Origin: Symsagittifera roscoffensis
Taxonomy: Eukaryota > Xenacoelomorpha > Acoela > Convolutidae
Reading direction: 5' to 3'
DNA length: 64,000 nt
Assembly (NCBI RefSeq): GCF_963678635.1
Contig: NC_087064.1
Location: forward strand, 55,498,338-55,562,337
Shown here piece after piece: positions 34,612-43,359 of the stretch (position 1 is the stretch's first letter; each line of letters starts with the position of its first letter). The notes beneath the pieces were generated by a model. It was not told the origin of the DNA, searched no databases, and saw nothing but the letters and a program-made list of their open reading frames with translations. A program made the translations under genes and the position numbers.

Positions 34612-35163
34612 TTACTGAGGTTTACAATTATCAACAAACATAAAGTCTCCCAATATTTGGGACAGTTCTTTGAATTCATTCAAAGTATAGTTGACATATG
34701 CAACTTGCTTCAAGTCTTCATTTTCCTTTGCAGTGAAGAGTCGAATCTGAATGAAGGGTGGCTTGCTCACGTTGTACTTCTTGATTGTGACACACACCCT
34801 CCTTATGTTGTACGTTGCTATTTCATATACTCTATTACAGATGTCGAGCTCCTAATCCATAGTTGATTCTCTGCCAGATTTGGCTTCATATATAGGTACG
34901 ATTCCAAGATTTTCAGCATCGTGAATAACAGTATTCCATATTGCGGATATTGCTTTGCCTTCTTTTTCACTAAGATAGACTTGTTGAGACTTTTCAAATT
35001 GTCCCAAATCATTTATTTTTAATAGTTGAAAGCACGGTTCCAAGCATATTTTCCCCTTGTAGGATTTTTGGAACCAAACAAATCTCCCAATTCTTTTTTG
35101 ATTTGTTGAAATTTCAATATAGTTGGGACCATCAACTTTTCTCGAGTACATTTTGAAGAACAA
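34612..35163 (-). CDS. PC4-like (p15/Sub1-type) two-domain protein, with a likely 48-nt intron
   Basis: One frame runs from ATG at 35163 to TAA at 34612, interrupted only by TAG at 34852-34854. The stop is the end of a possible GT-AG intron of 48 nt (34852-34899, GTACCT...GGATTAG). Its length is a multiple of three and typical of very short invertebrate introns; if it is removed, the frame is whole (about 167 codons). The C-terminal half (RRVCVTIKKYNVSKPPFIQI, then YTLNEFKELSQIL) has the strand pattern of PC4-type single-stranded-DNA-binding domains. The N-terminal half (KRIGRFVWFQKSYKGKICLE, then YLSEKEGKAISAIW) may be a second, diverged one. PC4 proteins act as transcription co-activators or ssDNA binders. 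If the stop is not intronic, this is a pseudogene. The start is 193 bp from a divergent + strand ORF. Confidence 0.45.
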
Positions 35164-35245
35164 ACTGATCAGATGGGGAGAAATGAGAGAAAGGATTTTG
35201 AGATTAAATGAAAATGGAAGTAAGCAGTATGAGTCATCACCATTT

Positions 35246-35322
35246 CCATATATGGAAGTAGTACCAAATATGGAACGATTTCCTTATATGGAAGCTGCGT
35301 AGGCGTTACTACTACTATATAA
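35246..35322 (+). promoter_or_regulatory. three CArG boxes at 18-bp steps plus TATA box
   Basis: CCATATATGG (35246-35255), CCAAATATGG (35264-35273) and CCTTATATGG (35282-35291) each match the serum response element CC(A/T)6GG, with starts exactly 18 bp apart. TATATAA is at 35316-35322, 34 bp before the ATG at 35356. CArG boxes bind MADS-box factors (SRF/MEF2-like). The array sits between the divergent PC4-like gene and the + strand ORF and could serve both; the TATA box points to the + strand gene. Confidence 0.65.
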
Positions 35323-35355
35323 CACCACCATTTTCTGCAAAAATCATTCTTCCCA

Positions 35356-35944
35356 ATGGCAGCTGTTATGTGTTATGCTCTTCCCATTTTTTATTCAGAT
35401 TATAATAGTAAATCATTGTTTATTTCTGTTTCCAACGATTTTTACGAAAAAAACATAGTAACCCAAGATTATTGCGTTTCTACTCACGATTCTTTCTGTT
35501 CCTTGGGAAATTGCATATTTCATGTAATTTTTATTGGAACATCCCTTAGCCAAATTCTTCAGAGATTAGACAAATATCATTACATATATCAAGAAATTGA
35601 TTGTCTTTACACGTTGTACAAGCACAGATTCTTTCCGATTATTGTCACATCAAGTGGGGAAGTCTTCAATCAGCTTAGTTGTGGAGTTCAGCATAATTTA
35701 CGATGGAAAGGAGCAGAAAAAACACCAAGCGTATCAAGGAAACGACTTGTTCGCAAAAAGTTCAAAAAACATTATCTAAGTTCTAATCAAAAACTTGCAT
35801 CTACGCAAACTCTCAGCATTTATAGACAGAATTCGAAAAGTACCAAACTCAAAATACGAATCTGATTACAAAGTAATTGATTGTTTTAATGATGGTTATG
35901 GTTCTGTAAATAGTGAGCGTGTCAATTTTTCTACTAATTTTTGA
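35356..35944 (+). pseudogene. uncharacterised gene of the island, frameshifted near its end
   Basis: The ATG at 35356 follows the CArG/TATA promoter. The frame is open to 35865, but homology to the stretch at 37444-37614 shows that the original C-terminus lies in another frame (DRIRK, then SKYES, then DGYGSVNSERVNFST) ending with TGA at 35942-35944. One frameshift lies near 35815. The N-terminal 100 residues contain several Cys and short hydrophobic strands (FCSLGNCIFHVIFIG). I do not recognise the family. A second possible shift near 35650 is suggested by a more protein-like alternative frame at 35660-35779. Confidence 0.45.
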
Positions 35945-36709
35945 TTATTTCTTCATAAAAATCTAGTCAAGGTTAATTAAATTTCAATTCGACTGCTTTT
36001 CAACGAATAAATGTATGTTACTTTTTTACAAGATGCAAAAAAAAATCAATCAGTTTATATCAAATATGCGTATTTTATACAAAGTTTGTTGCAGAACGCA
36101 ACTTTTTCATATTTTAAAAAATATGTACATTTGCAAAACCTAACTTCTTTTTTCTTATTGTTTAGAAATTATCAGTATTGATGTTTTTGAATGCTTTTCC
36201 TTCTCTTAATTCACTGTTTCTTTGATGTTTTTGATTTACATACGTGCAAAAGTAAATTTTCCACTGATTAAATTTAAAAGAAAGAAATTCTTAAATATTA
36301 ATTTTTAGCATTGTTCTCTTTCAGTTTTCTTTAAAATGCGAAAATATTTAAAGAAATTTTTCTTAACTTGCAAGATTTTCTTTGATTTGTTTTAACAAGT
36401 ATGCAAAAAATATTATGAAAATTTTTGCATGGTGCAAAACTATTTTAAAGTTTTTAACATGTGTGCAAAAATTGTAGTGATTTCTTATCTTGTTTGTGAA
36501 AATGTTGTGAAGTTTTTCACAAATATCGAAATTGATTCAATTTTTTCATCATCTTACGATAACATTTTTTTAATCGTCAAATTAGTTTGATTTTTAAAAA
36601 TGAATTTTACAAATTTTTATACAAAACTTTGCCTATGCAAATTTTTTAACAAACTTTTCAATGATGCAAAGAAATTAAATTACAAAACACAAGACAATAA
36701 CCAATTTGC

Positions 36710-37198
36710 TTACAAATCAAAGAATGGTCGAGCAGCTGAAGAAATTTGCAAGTTCTCAATGGAGCGCAAAGGTGGTCTTGCCTTCATCACTGGTGGTTCG
36801 CTGACTGGAGTTCTTGGCTCAGAGAAGCCCTTCTCCTCTTCGATGGTAATTGGATTGTCCACAGATCCCTCTTCCAAAGGAAAGAGGAAATCGTCGAATG
36901 GTTGAGCCACATATCTAGAGTCATTATAGAGTCATATCGTGGTAGTTCATTCCCACATGCTCAGACACTTCCTCCATCATTTGCATGGTTCCAAATTGGT
37001 TTTCTCTGATGGGAACTTGCATCAAATGATGCTCGCTGAAATCCCTTCGCATCTTTTCCACCATGTGCCAGACTTGGATTGGGATGTCCATTCGTGCTAG
37101 AAAACTCCACAAACTGTTTCTCGCACTTGGATTTGTACTAAATCAGCTGAAAATTCCACCGAGAACATAAGGTTGCTGTTTTGCACTGAGAAGATCAT
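36710..37198 (-). pseudogene. broken paralogue of the acidic 179-residue protein
   Basis: It matches the intact gene at 38338-38877 throughout. The ATG at 37198-37196 starts MIFSVQNSNLMFSVE. A 1-nt loss near 37104 causes a stop just after the first 30 codons. The middle (MDIPIQVWHMVEKMRRDF) continues in another frame. A small duplication near 36930 causes a second break, and the C-terminal acidic part (DDFLFPLEEGSVDNPI) is in a third frame. It arose with the 1.67-kb tandem duplication of this part of the island. Confidence 0.65.
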
Positions 37199-37443
37199 TT
37201 TGACCAATTAGATGACTAAAAGAGCAAAAATAAGAAAGAACTGAGAGGAGGGGGAACCCTACAAAAAATAAGTTGAAATTAGGATGTTTAGAGCTGAGAG
37301 AGGAGGTAGTGGACGGTGGTTTAGTTGAAAATAAAATGATTTTTAGTTAGGAGTGATGGGTATCTTGACAATTTTCCTTCTTTTGGTATAATTAACAAAA
37401 GAAGGAAAATTTAAAAAAGTAGCATCTCTGCAATTTTTTCATT

Positions 37444-37614
37444 TCTGATCAGGAACTTGCGTCCACTCAGATTCTTGGATCAGCTTTCTTGGAAAGGATT
37501 CGAAAATATCAAAACTCAAAGTATGAGACTGATTTGTTGAAAATTGTTGATTGTTTTATTGATGGTTATGGTACGGTAAATAGTGAGCGTATCAATTTTT
37601 CTATTAATAATTGA
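37444..37614 (+). pseudogene. 3' fragment duplicated from the 35356-35944 gene
   Basis: It reads DQELASTQILGSAFLERIRK, then NSERINFSINN and TGA at 37612-37614, matching the 3' end of the upstream gene at 35785-35944. No 5' part accompanies it. It is the first part of the second 1.67-kb tandem unit. Confidence 0.6.
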
Positions 37615-38337
37615 ATATTTGCTTATGAAAATCTTGTCAAAATTGTTTTTATTTAGTATAAAAAGTTTTTTCAACGATTAAATATGTAATTTTCAACATG
37701 TGTGCGAAAATTAACTAAGAGTTTTCTTCGCAAGATGCTAATTTTTGTTTGATTTTTTCATCACGTCTGCAAAAATTTAATTAAACTTATTTACAAGATG
37801 CAAAAACTGTTTTGGTTTTTTCAACAAGTTTGGTTTTCTCAACACTTGTTAAATTAATGCTAAAAATTTTTCATAATTGCTGACTTTGAGTGCTATTCCA
37901 TATCTTAATACATTGTTTTTCCAGTATTTTTGATCATTATACATGCAAAAAGGAGATTTTTTTTATGATCAAAATTAAAACAAAGATTTTCATTTTCTTT
38001 AATTATTAACAGTGCAAGAAGATCCTCTTTCAGGTTTCTTCAAAATGCGAAAAAATTTAATGAAAGATTTTCTTTGATATTTTTAACAAGTGTGCAAAAA
38101 AAATTATGAAAATTTGCGCATGGTGCAAAAAACAGTGTAAGGTTTTTAACATGCTTGCAAAAATTGGTTTATTTTTTTTGCTATCTTTCTAACAAAATTC
38201 TATAAAAGTATTTACCAGATGCATAATTAGTTTCTTTTTAAACAAAATTTTACCATTGAAATTTCTTAATAAAATTTTCTATGATCTCTTTGTTCCTATC
38301 TCTTGAAAATAAATTTACTAGATGTAAAATAATTAAA

Positions 38338-38877
38338 TTACAAAGCACAAGACAGTAGCCAATTTATTAACAAATCAAACAGCTGTCGAGCAGCTGAGTT
38401 CTCAAAATTTTTTAAGTTTTCAATGGAGCGCAAAGATGGTCTTGCCTCCATCACTGGTGGTTGTCTTGGTGGTTCGGTGACTGGAGTTCTTAGCTCAGAG
38501 AACCCCTCATCCTCTTCGATGGTAATTGGATTGTCCACAGATCCCTCTTCCCAAGGAAAAAGGAAATCGTCGAATGGTTGGGCCACATATCTAGAGTCAG
38601 GAATTTCGGGGTAGTTCATTCCCACATGCTCGGCCACTTCCTCCATCATTTGCATTTCTCCAAGTTGATTCTCTGTAGGAGGTACTTGCGTTATATGATG
38701 TTCGTTGAAATCCCTGCGCATCACCTCCACCATATGCCAGACTTGGATTGGGATGTCCATTCGTGCCAGAAAAACTCCACAAACTATTTCTCGCACTTGG
38801 ATTTGTACTAAATCAGCCGAAATTTCCACCGAGAACATAAGATTGTTGTTTTGTACTGAGAAGATCATTTTGAGCAA
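38338..38877 (-). CDS. uncharacterised acidic protein of the island, intact
   Basis: An uninterrupted frame of 179 codons. The start may be the first Met or the Met at residue 4, which aligns with the start of the paralogue at 37198. The N-terminal part (residues 5-60) alternates hydrophobic and polar residues (NNLMFSVEISADLVQIQVRE), suggesting a beta-rich domain. It is followed by a helix (DIPIQVWHMVEVMRRDF), then an acidic, Pro/Glu-rich region (DDFLFPWEEGSVDNPITIEE) that could be an activation-type or disordered tail. Family unknown. Upstream, at 39059-39232, are five CCAAT boxes, the same arrangement as the zinc-finger genes have. The intact frame beside a broken paralogue suggests that this copy is, or recently was, functional. 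Confidence 0.5.
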   Translation of the reverse strand: MLKMIFSVQNNNLMFSVEISADLVQIQVREIVCGVFLARMDIPIQVWHMVEVMRRDFNEHHITQVPPTENQLGEMQMMEEVAEHVGMNYPEIPDSRYVAQPFDDFLFPWEEGSVDNPITIEEDEGFSELRTPVTEPPRQPPVMEARPSLRSIENLKNFENSAARQLFDLLINWLLSCAL

Positions 38878-39058
38878 TAAGTTGAGTAAATGAGTAAAAA
38901 CAAGATTTACAGTTGAGAGGGAGAAAGTTGCCGGTAGTTAAGTTGAAATTATTGTATTTAGAGCTGAGAGAGGAGGTAGTTGACGGTAGTTAAGTTGAAA
39001 ATAAAATGGTTTTTAGTTAATAGAGAGGGTTACCTTCAACTGGAATGTGTGGGTTTAA

Positions 39059-39232
39059 CCAATCAGAATGGATTTTCCTTATTTGGATTGTAGACGTGTC
39101 CAATCAGATTTTAGTTTCCTTTTATGGAATTCTTATAGAAAACTCGTGTCCAATTGAAAACAAAGCTCCATTTTACACATATCGTTTCCAATCACAAAAA
39201 TGTTGATTTTTGTTCAAGTTGTTGTATCCAAT
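39059..39232 (+). promoter_or_regulatory. cluster of five CCAAT boxes upstream of the 38877 gene
   Basis: CCAAT occurs at 39059, 39100, 39151, 39188 and 39228, four of them extended to CCAATCA. The spacing is 37-51 bp, less regular than in the arms. The boxes lie 180-355 bp upstream of the minus-strand ATG at 38877, in the same orientation to the gene as the arm arrays. The broken paralogue at 37198 has no such cluster. Confidence 0.5.
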
Positions 39233-39673
39233 CAGAGGAACCTTTTAAGGACTTAAGTCTTCCAAATAAGTAAAAATGTACACAAAAGCAATCGCAAAAA
39301 TTAATGACAAAAAGTTGTTTGCCGTAAAAATAAGAAATATTACCGATATAAGTAACAAAAGAAGAAACATTAATAAAAGTAGCATCTCTGCAAGTCTTCT
39401 TATCAAGTTAACTGAATTTTTTGTATATAATCGATGAGAAGTTGCTGATTTTTCAGCAGATATTCAAGTTCTTTGATTTTGATGTAGATTTGAGACGATA
39501 ACTCAAAATTGATGAATTTTTCAAAGCAAATCTCTGGAAATCTGATACCAAACCTGATTATGCAAGGTTTTGAACTTTGAAAGTCCTTTAAAAAATGGAG
39601 GAATAAAGACTTTTGCTGGGGAGTTTTGACAAATTTGGGAGTTGGATATGGAATAAAAAGAGTCTTTGAAATA

Positions 39674-39991
39674 TTATCGTACGACTTTTTTATTTAACTC
39701 CACATTTTTTAAAATGAATAAAATTTCTTTTCTAGTCAAGTGTAACTCAGCAGTAAAATTATAGCTTTGATACGCAATATGTGGATCAAAAATAAACTCT
39801 TTGATGTAGTAAGTTTCCCTAAAGAGACCTTTAATTAGTCGAATAACTCTATTTTGGACAATATAAACGTCCAAAAAACTGTGAAAAAAGTAAGAATCTA
39901 CATCTATTTCATCAATTAGGAAATCACACGGAATATTTTCTTTTTTCTTGTAGAGTATTTCGAGGAAGTTCAAATGCTTTTTAATTGACAT
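39674..39991 (-). CDS. uncharacterised 105-residue protein of the island
   Basis: An intact frame from ATG at 39991 to TGA-type end at 39674. The composition is normal for a protein: an N-terminal helix-like stretch (KKHLNFLEILYKKKE), a central beta-like part (SYFFHSFLDVYIVQNRVIRL), and a C-terminal segment (AELHLTRKEILFILKNVEL). The strand-then-helix end resembles the end of the PC4-like neighbour, but the similarity is weak. Family unknown. On the upstream side there is one CTGATTGGTT (CCAAT) motif at 40045-40054. Confidence 0.4.
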   Translation of the reverse strand: MSIKKHLNFLEILYKKKENIPCDFLIDEIDVDSYFFHSFLDVYIVQNRVIRLIKGLFRETYYIKEFIFDPHIAYQSYNFTAELHLTRKEILFILKNVELNKKVVR

Positions 39992-40315
39992 TCTTCAAAA
40001 ACGAAAATTTTAGATCTAAAGTTATGTCTAGAAACTGCTTAATTCTGATTGGTTGAGAATTTTTCTGGACAATTCTATTATCCCACTAGGGTATCAAACT
40101 TCAAATCTTCGTTATGTTGGAGAAATTCGATAAAAATTATTGATTAAGAAGTTTCATAAACATAGTCTGGTTCTGATCTACAAAGTTTTTTAAAATCTGT
40201 GATTACTTCATTCTGATTGGTTATTAACACAAATATTGTCTGTGAAAGTATCCTCACAATCTACAAATTTTAAAGAAATTGTTGAAAAATTCATGAGAAG
40301 AAGAGCTCAACTCTG

Positions 40316-40536
40316 ATTGGTTGACATTAAATTTCTTGAAAATTTTATGACTTTTGAAGCTCAATTCTGATAAGTTGACATTGAATTTGTTGAAAATTAC
40401 ATGACTTTTGAAGCTCAATTCTAATTGGTGGACATTGAATTTGTTGAAAATTACATGACTATTGAAGCTCGATTCTGATTGGTTGATATCAGAAAATATA
40501 AAAGTTTCCTTGTAATTAATGCTCGATTCTGATTGG
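40316..40536 (-). promoter_or_regulatory. 54-bp-period CCAAT-box array, right arm
   Basis: ATTGG occurs at 40316, 40424, 40478 and 40532, with the 40370 position changed to ATAAG: five units at exactly 54-bp steps. It is the mirror of the left-arm array, 220-440 bp upstream of the zinc-finger ATG at 40756. The unit damaged here is the same one that is damaged on the left. Confidence 0.6.
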
Positions 40537-40755
40537 TTGATATTTTTAAAAACTCCATGGTTAGACTGGATGATTTTTATTTCAGCTAGGCTAAATAGCA
40601 TATCCATTCTGATTTTCTTTCTCGTTAAAAACAATTGGTTATTAAGTTTGCTGTTTTTATTTACTTTTATTCTTTTTTTGAGGCTATTCAACTCAACCTT
40701 ATCTAAAAGTTTGGTACATTTTAAATCTCCCATTTAATGTTTCTTTTTTATTGAG

Positions 40756-41230
40756 ATGCCGTCACTCAATAGAAACGAAAGAGTTGCATGTCTTGAATGT
40801 GGCAGGGAATACACTCACAAAGATGCATCAAGACATCGTAGAACATGTGGTGTTTTGAAGTTTTCTAACTGTAGTTTTTATACATATAGCAGCGAGGAAC
40901 TCGGTAATCATTTCAAGAAGAAACATTTTCAGCATAATGTTAAATTATGTGCTCAGCAGTCTCCAAACACACTTCAGGAGAAGGTAAAAATTTTAATTTA
41001 AAAAAAACATAGAAGTTACTATGATTATTAGTTTTTACTGAATCTGAAAGGTCTCAGCAATTGTAACAAATCTAGTCAGAAATTATACAGTGTTTTCATT
41101 ACATTACCTAAACTGTCATTTATTTTTTTATTCAAAGGTTTTGATTGATGTTAAAGACAGCAAAAACCAAGTTCAAATCGTCGTGAAGCTTTCCATGGAA
41201 CTCGATCTGAAAACTTTTAATCAACAGTAA
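40756..41230 (+). CDS. small zinc-finger gene, right-arm copy (two exons)
   Basis: Exon 1 is 40756-40983 (76 codons, ending AAG/GTAAAA). A 154-nt intron ends TTATTCAAAG at 41137. Exon 2 is 41138-41230 (30 codons, stop TAA). Both exons join in phase 0 to about 106 residues. The first finger (C12, C15, H27, C31) is kept. In the second, the first ligand is Phe36 instead of the Cys seen in the left-arm copy, so that finger probably no longer binds zinc. The conservation of exon 2 coding sequence between the arms supports the gene model. The promoter array is at 40316-40536. Confidence 0.5.
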
Positions 41231-43359
41231 AAACTCTCTTGGTTGCAAGCTTGCGGAGACTTTGTTGAGATAAATTTGTAGTAGAGTGCAAAACATTTGC
41301 TAATGAGTATTTAAGTATGCGCCTAAAAATTCTAAAACTTGAATACTTGGAAAACATCAACTAATTGAAAGGTTTTTGTAGTTACTACTTTAAAGTTTTC
41401 CTTGTTTAGAGCTTGTAAAAGTGTTCATGGAGAAAAAATCTTTTTGAGCAGATAATGTGGTTTGAATTATTAAGAATTAGGTTTTCTATTGTTTTTTTTT
41501 GATGATTTCAGAAAAGAAATTGATAAATGACCTGGAAAAAATGTATATTTTGCTAAACTTTGAAAGTTTCAAGATAATGATAAACATCATTCCAACTAAA
41601 AATTTAGTCTAAAATAGAAATTCAGATTTAAAACAGCATTTTACAGTTATGAGGTTGAGAAAATCCTTTAAATGCTTTTAGTAAAGGATTTATGGTGTTA
41701 ATTCAGCTTCGAATTATTGAACGTTTGTTGAAACGATATTTTTTCCATCTAAAATTCAATTTTCAAGTAAAAATTTGCCAAATTGGATTCATTTGGTAGA
41801 TAGTAGATGAAGCAGAAACAGAGAAAATGCTAAAATGAGATAGAAACTCAATTTATTCCTTAAGAGTTTTGAGATAATTTTACTAAAATTTAGCTTAAAA
41901 AGTATATCTTGAGAAAAAACCCGACATAAAGTTTTTCAAAGTCTTATATTTATGCGTAATTCATTAGAAAAAATTGTTATCATTTCAAAACATGAAAGAT
42001 AAAATGTTTTGAGGATAATTTTTGTGAAGCAAACCCAATTCGACATCTTTTGGAAGAAGATACATAAAGCATCAATCAAAAACTTGCTTTCAAGATCTAC
42101 ATTTCCTTGCTATATACAATACACAAAACTACATACATACACAATTCTACATAGAATAAACAACACTATATACAAAACATTACTACATTTTTACTACATA
42201 GAGTTTTTTTCTTAATAAAACTCGGAAAATTACACAATTGTTTCAGTTTGCACCTTGATTTGCTTTGCTAAATCAATTTTTTGAGACTCGCTCTTTCAGA
42301 AGTTTTTATATTGTAGATGTTAGGAACTAGGTTCTCTTGCGTATTTTGGGAGATTTTCAGATTATAACAAATAGAGCTGCTCCTAGTTTGTTCTTAGATC
42401 GTAAAAATAAACCTTTATATTCTCATTTTTTGTACATATATTTTTGATTGCTTTAACTAGCACCAATTCTTTCTAACTTGGATATTTTTGAGAAAATTTC
42501 CGTCATAAATTATGAAAAAAAAGCGAGTTAATAACTATTTTGCGAGAAAAGTGATAGTTATTGATCCCAAAATGTGTATTTTTGCTTAAATAGTTTACGA
42601 TAGCAACTGAACAGGGGAACCTTGAGGAAGATATTAACATTTATCATTGTAATAATCATACGGTATCAGTTCTAATTTCATCTCTGCCAGCAAATTGTTC
42701 GTTCAATTGATACTATTTTCCTCCTAAATTCTCCAGTTTTGACTAAATTTTCTAGTAAATTGTGTTCAATAGCGAAAACATGTATTAAACAGAAAGCAAG
42801 AATAACTTTAAAACATGGAAAAACTCTGCGGAAAATCTTGAAAATTATGTTGCAGAAGCAACAGAGAGATAATCATCAGTTATGAAGAAGTTTTTTTATG
42901 AATTTGAGCCAATATCGAATAATTTTTTAAAAAACATTTATCCCATTTTAAACAGTTTTAGCAATAAACTGTTCATTTTTTAACAATAATCTGAAATTTC
43001 TAATTTTTAACATAAAAAATTTCTCACAAGTTGTAATTTTTGTACAAATTTGGGTAATTCAATGAGAAAAAAATGAGGAGGAGTTGAATCATGGAGTTTG
43101 ATTTAGAATTTTCATAGAACATTTGAATTGAGATTCCTAAAAATAACTCCTGAACTGGACAAAAAAAAACAGTTAAAAACCAAAATAAAAGGTTCGAAAT
43201 GGAAAATTTTATGTAAATTTGATTAATTTTCATTTTACCTTCTCGAAAATTACGACTAATTTCACTGTTTTCCGGAAGTTTCAATATTGATTCTGCTACT
43301 ATGAACCTTTTTTTCAGTGTTTAGAGCATTGTATGATCAAATATTTAGCTCAAATTAAG

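Larger units (their letters stand above)
35780..39050. repeat. 1.67-kb tandem duplication inside the island
   Basis: Unit 1 is about 35780-37440 and unit 2 about 37441-39050. The gene 3' end repeats after about 1662 bp and the minus-strand gene start after 1672 bp. Each unit holds the 3' end of a + strand gene, about 750 bp of AT-rich DNA with many GTGCAAAAA phrases (35945-36600 and 37615-38330, no gene seen) and a minus-strand gene. The units are well diverged, so the duplication is not recent. Confidence 0.65.
40081..43359 (+). repeat. right arm of the 3.28-kb inverted repeat
   Basis: The reverse complement of 30274-33551. It ends abruptly at CAAATTAAG, where the LTR TGGAACC begins at 43360; on the left the homologous sequence continues, so the LTR insertion cut this arm. 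Its outer 1.68 kb is further copied at 48657-50352 and in part at 55717-56753. Confidence 0.8.

Noticed and set aside
43024-43284. 86-codon minus-strand ORF in the right arm
   Set aside because: It lies in AT-rich repeat DNA. The corresponding positions in the left arm and in unit 2 do not keep the frame.
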